NCBI RefSeq assembly: GCF_001908725.1
Contig: NZ_CP018725.1
Coordinates: 186,001-250,000, forward strand
Direction of reading: 5' to 3'
Origin: Xanthomonas vesicatoria ATCC 35937
GTDB lineage: Bacteria; Pseudomonadota; Gammaproteobacteria; Xanthomonadales; Xanthomonadaceae
Length of the DNA: 64,000 nt
Below are positions 63,958 to 64,000 of the stretch, one piece after another; positions within the stretch are counted from its first letter, which is position 1; each line of letters starts with the position of its first letter. Under the pieces are notes generated by a model. It was not told the origin of the DNA, ran no database searches, and was given only the letters and a program-made list of their open reading frames with translations. The position numbers were made by a program, and so were the translations under genes.

Positions 63958-64000
63958 GCGCCAACGTTTAGCGCCCATGCCTGCCGCGTGGCGGTATGGG

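Noticed and set aside
60187..63978. A 1263-codon open frame opposite the TonB receptor
   Set aside because: It mirrors the receptor gene codon by codon and has no signal peptide or known motif; the plus-strand protein is complete.

Overview
The window is GC-rich chromosomal DNA from a plant-pathogenic Xanthomonas or a very close relative. The best evidence is an rpf quorum-sensing locus (rpfG, rpfH, rpfC, rpfF, rpfB, with aconitase B/rpfA) whose proteins carry residues known from X. campestris: RpfC His198, Asp512 and His657, and RpfF Glu141 and Glu161. The species cannot be fixed from the sequence alone.

Layout. Bases 1-2058 hold the end of prfB and lysS. Bases 2198-15877 are the rpf/aconitase region: rpfG-rpfH-rpfC on the plus strand run into rpfF and rpfB on the minus strand, followed by a small lipoprotein gene, acnA, a vapBC-type toxin-antitoxin pair and acnB (rpfA). 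rpfH carries a frameshift. An alpha/beta hydrolase gene follows (16069-16920).

Bases 17126-59997 are a chemotaxis island with every gene on the minus strand. Read in transcription order from the right, it begins with one long operon: a second flagellar stator (motC, motD), polar-array positioning genes (parC, parP), a STAS protein, cheY and cheA. Next comes an array of ten transmembrane chemoreceptors (MCP-1 to MCP-10, numbered left to right here). Interspersed are a secreted four-helix-bundle-like protein, an outer-membrane protein gene coupled to MCP-7, a ycgR/PilZ brake gene, cheW and a small secreted protein. The island ends with cheR-cheD-cheB and a PAS-GAF-GGDEF-EAL protein. Most transcription units start with a FliA (sigma-28) type site, TCAA or TAAA, about 15 bases, then GCCGNTAN; I located about a dozen, most with exactly 15-base spacing. 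The island therefore looks like a late flagellar regulon.

Bases 60847-63957 encode a large TonB-dependent receptor on the plus strand, preceded by an 849-base gap holding the motC promoter, a repeat-like small ORF and a palindromic operator candidate.

The genes fit together as follows. RpfF/RpfB make and turn over the diffusible signal DSF, RpfC/RpfG convert it into cyclic-di-GMP breakdown, and the c-di-GMP-linked chemotaxis genes (YcgR, the GGDEF-EAL protein) and the stator are plausible outputs. The most notable local features are a 7-bp duplication that destroys the C-terminal WQEF tether of MCP-1, a 15-base homopolymer in the leader of the MCP-7 operon, sensor-module swapping among the MCPs, 81-bp coding repeats in parP, and a free-standing secreted receptor-like domain under a sigma-28 promoter.
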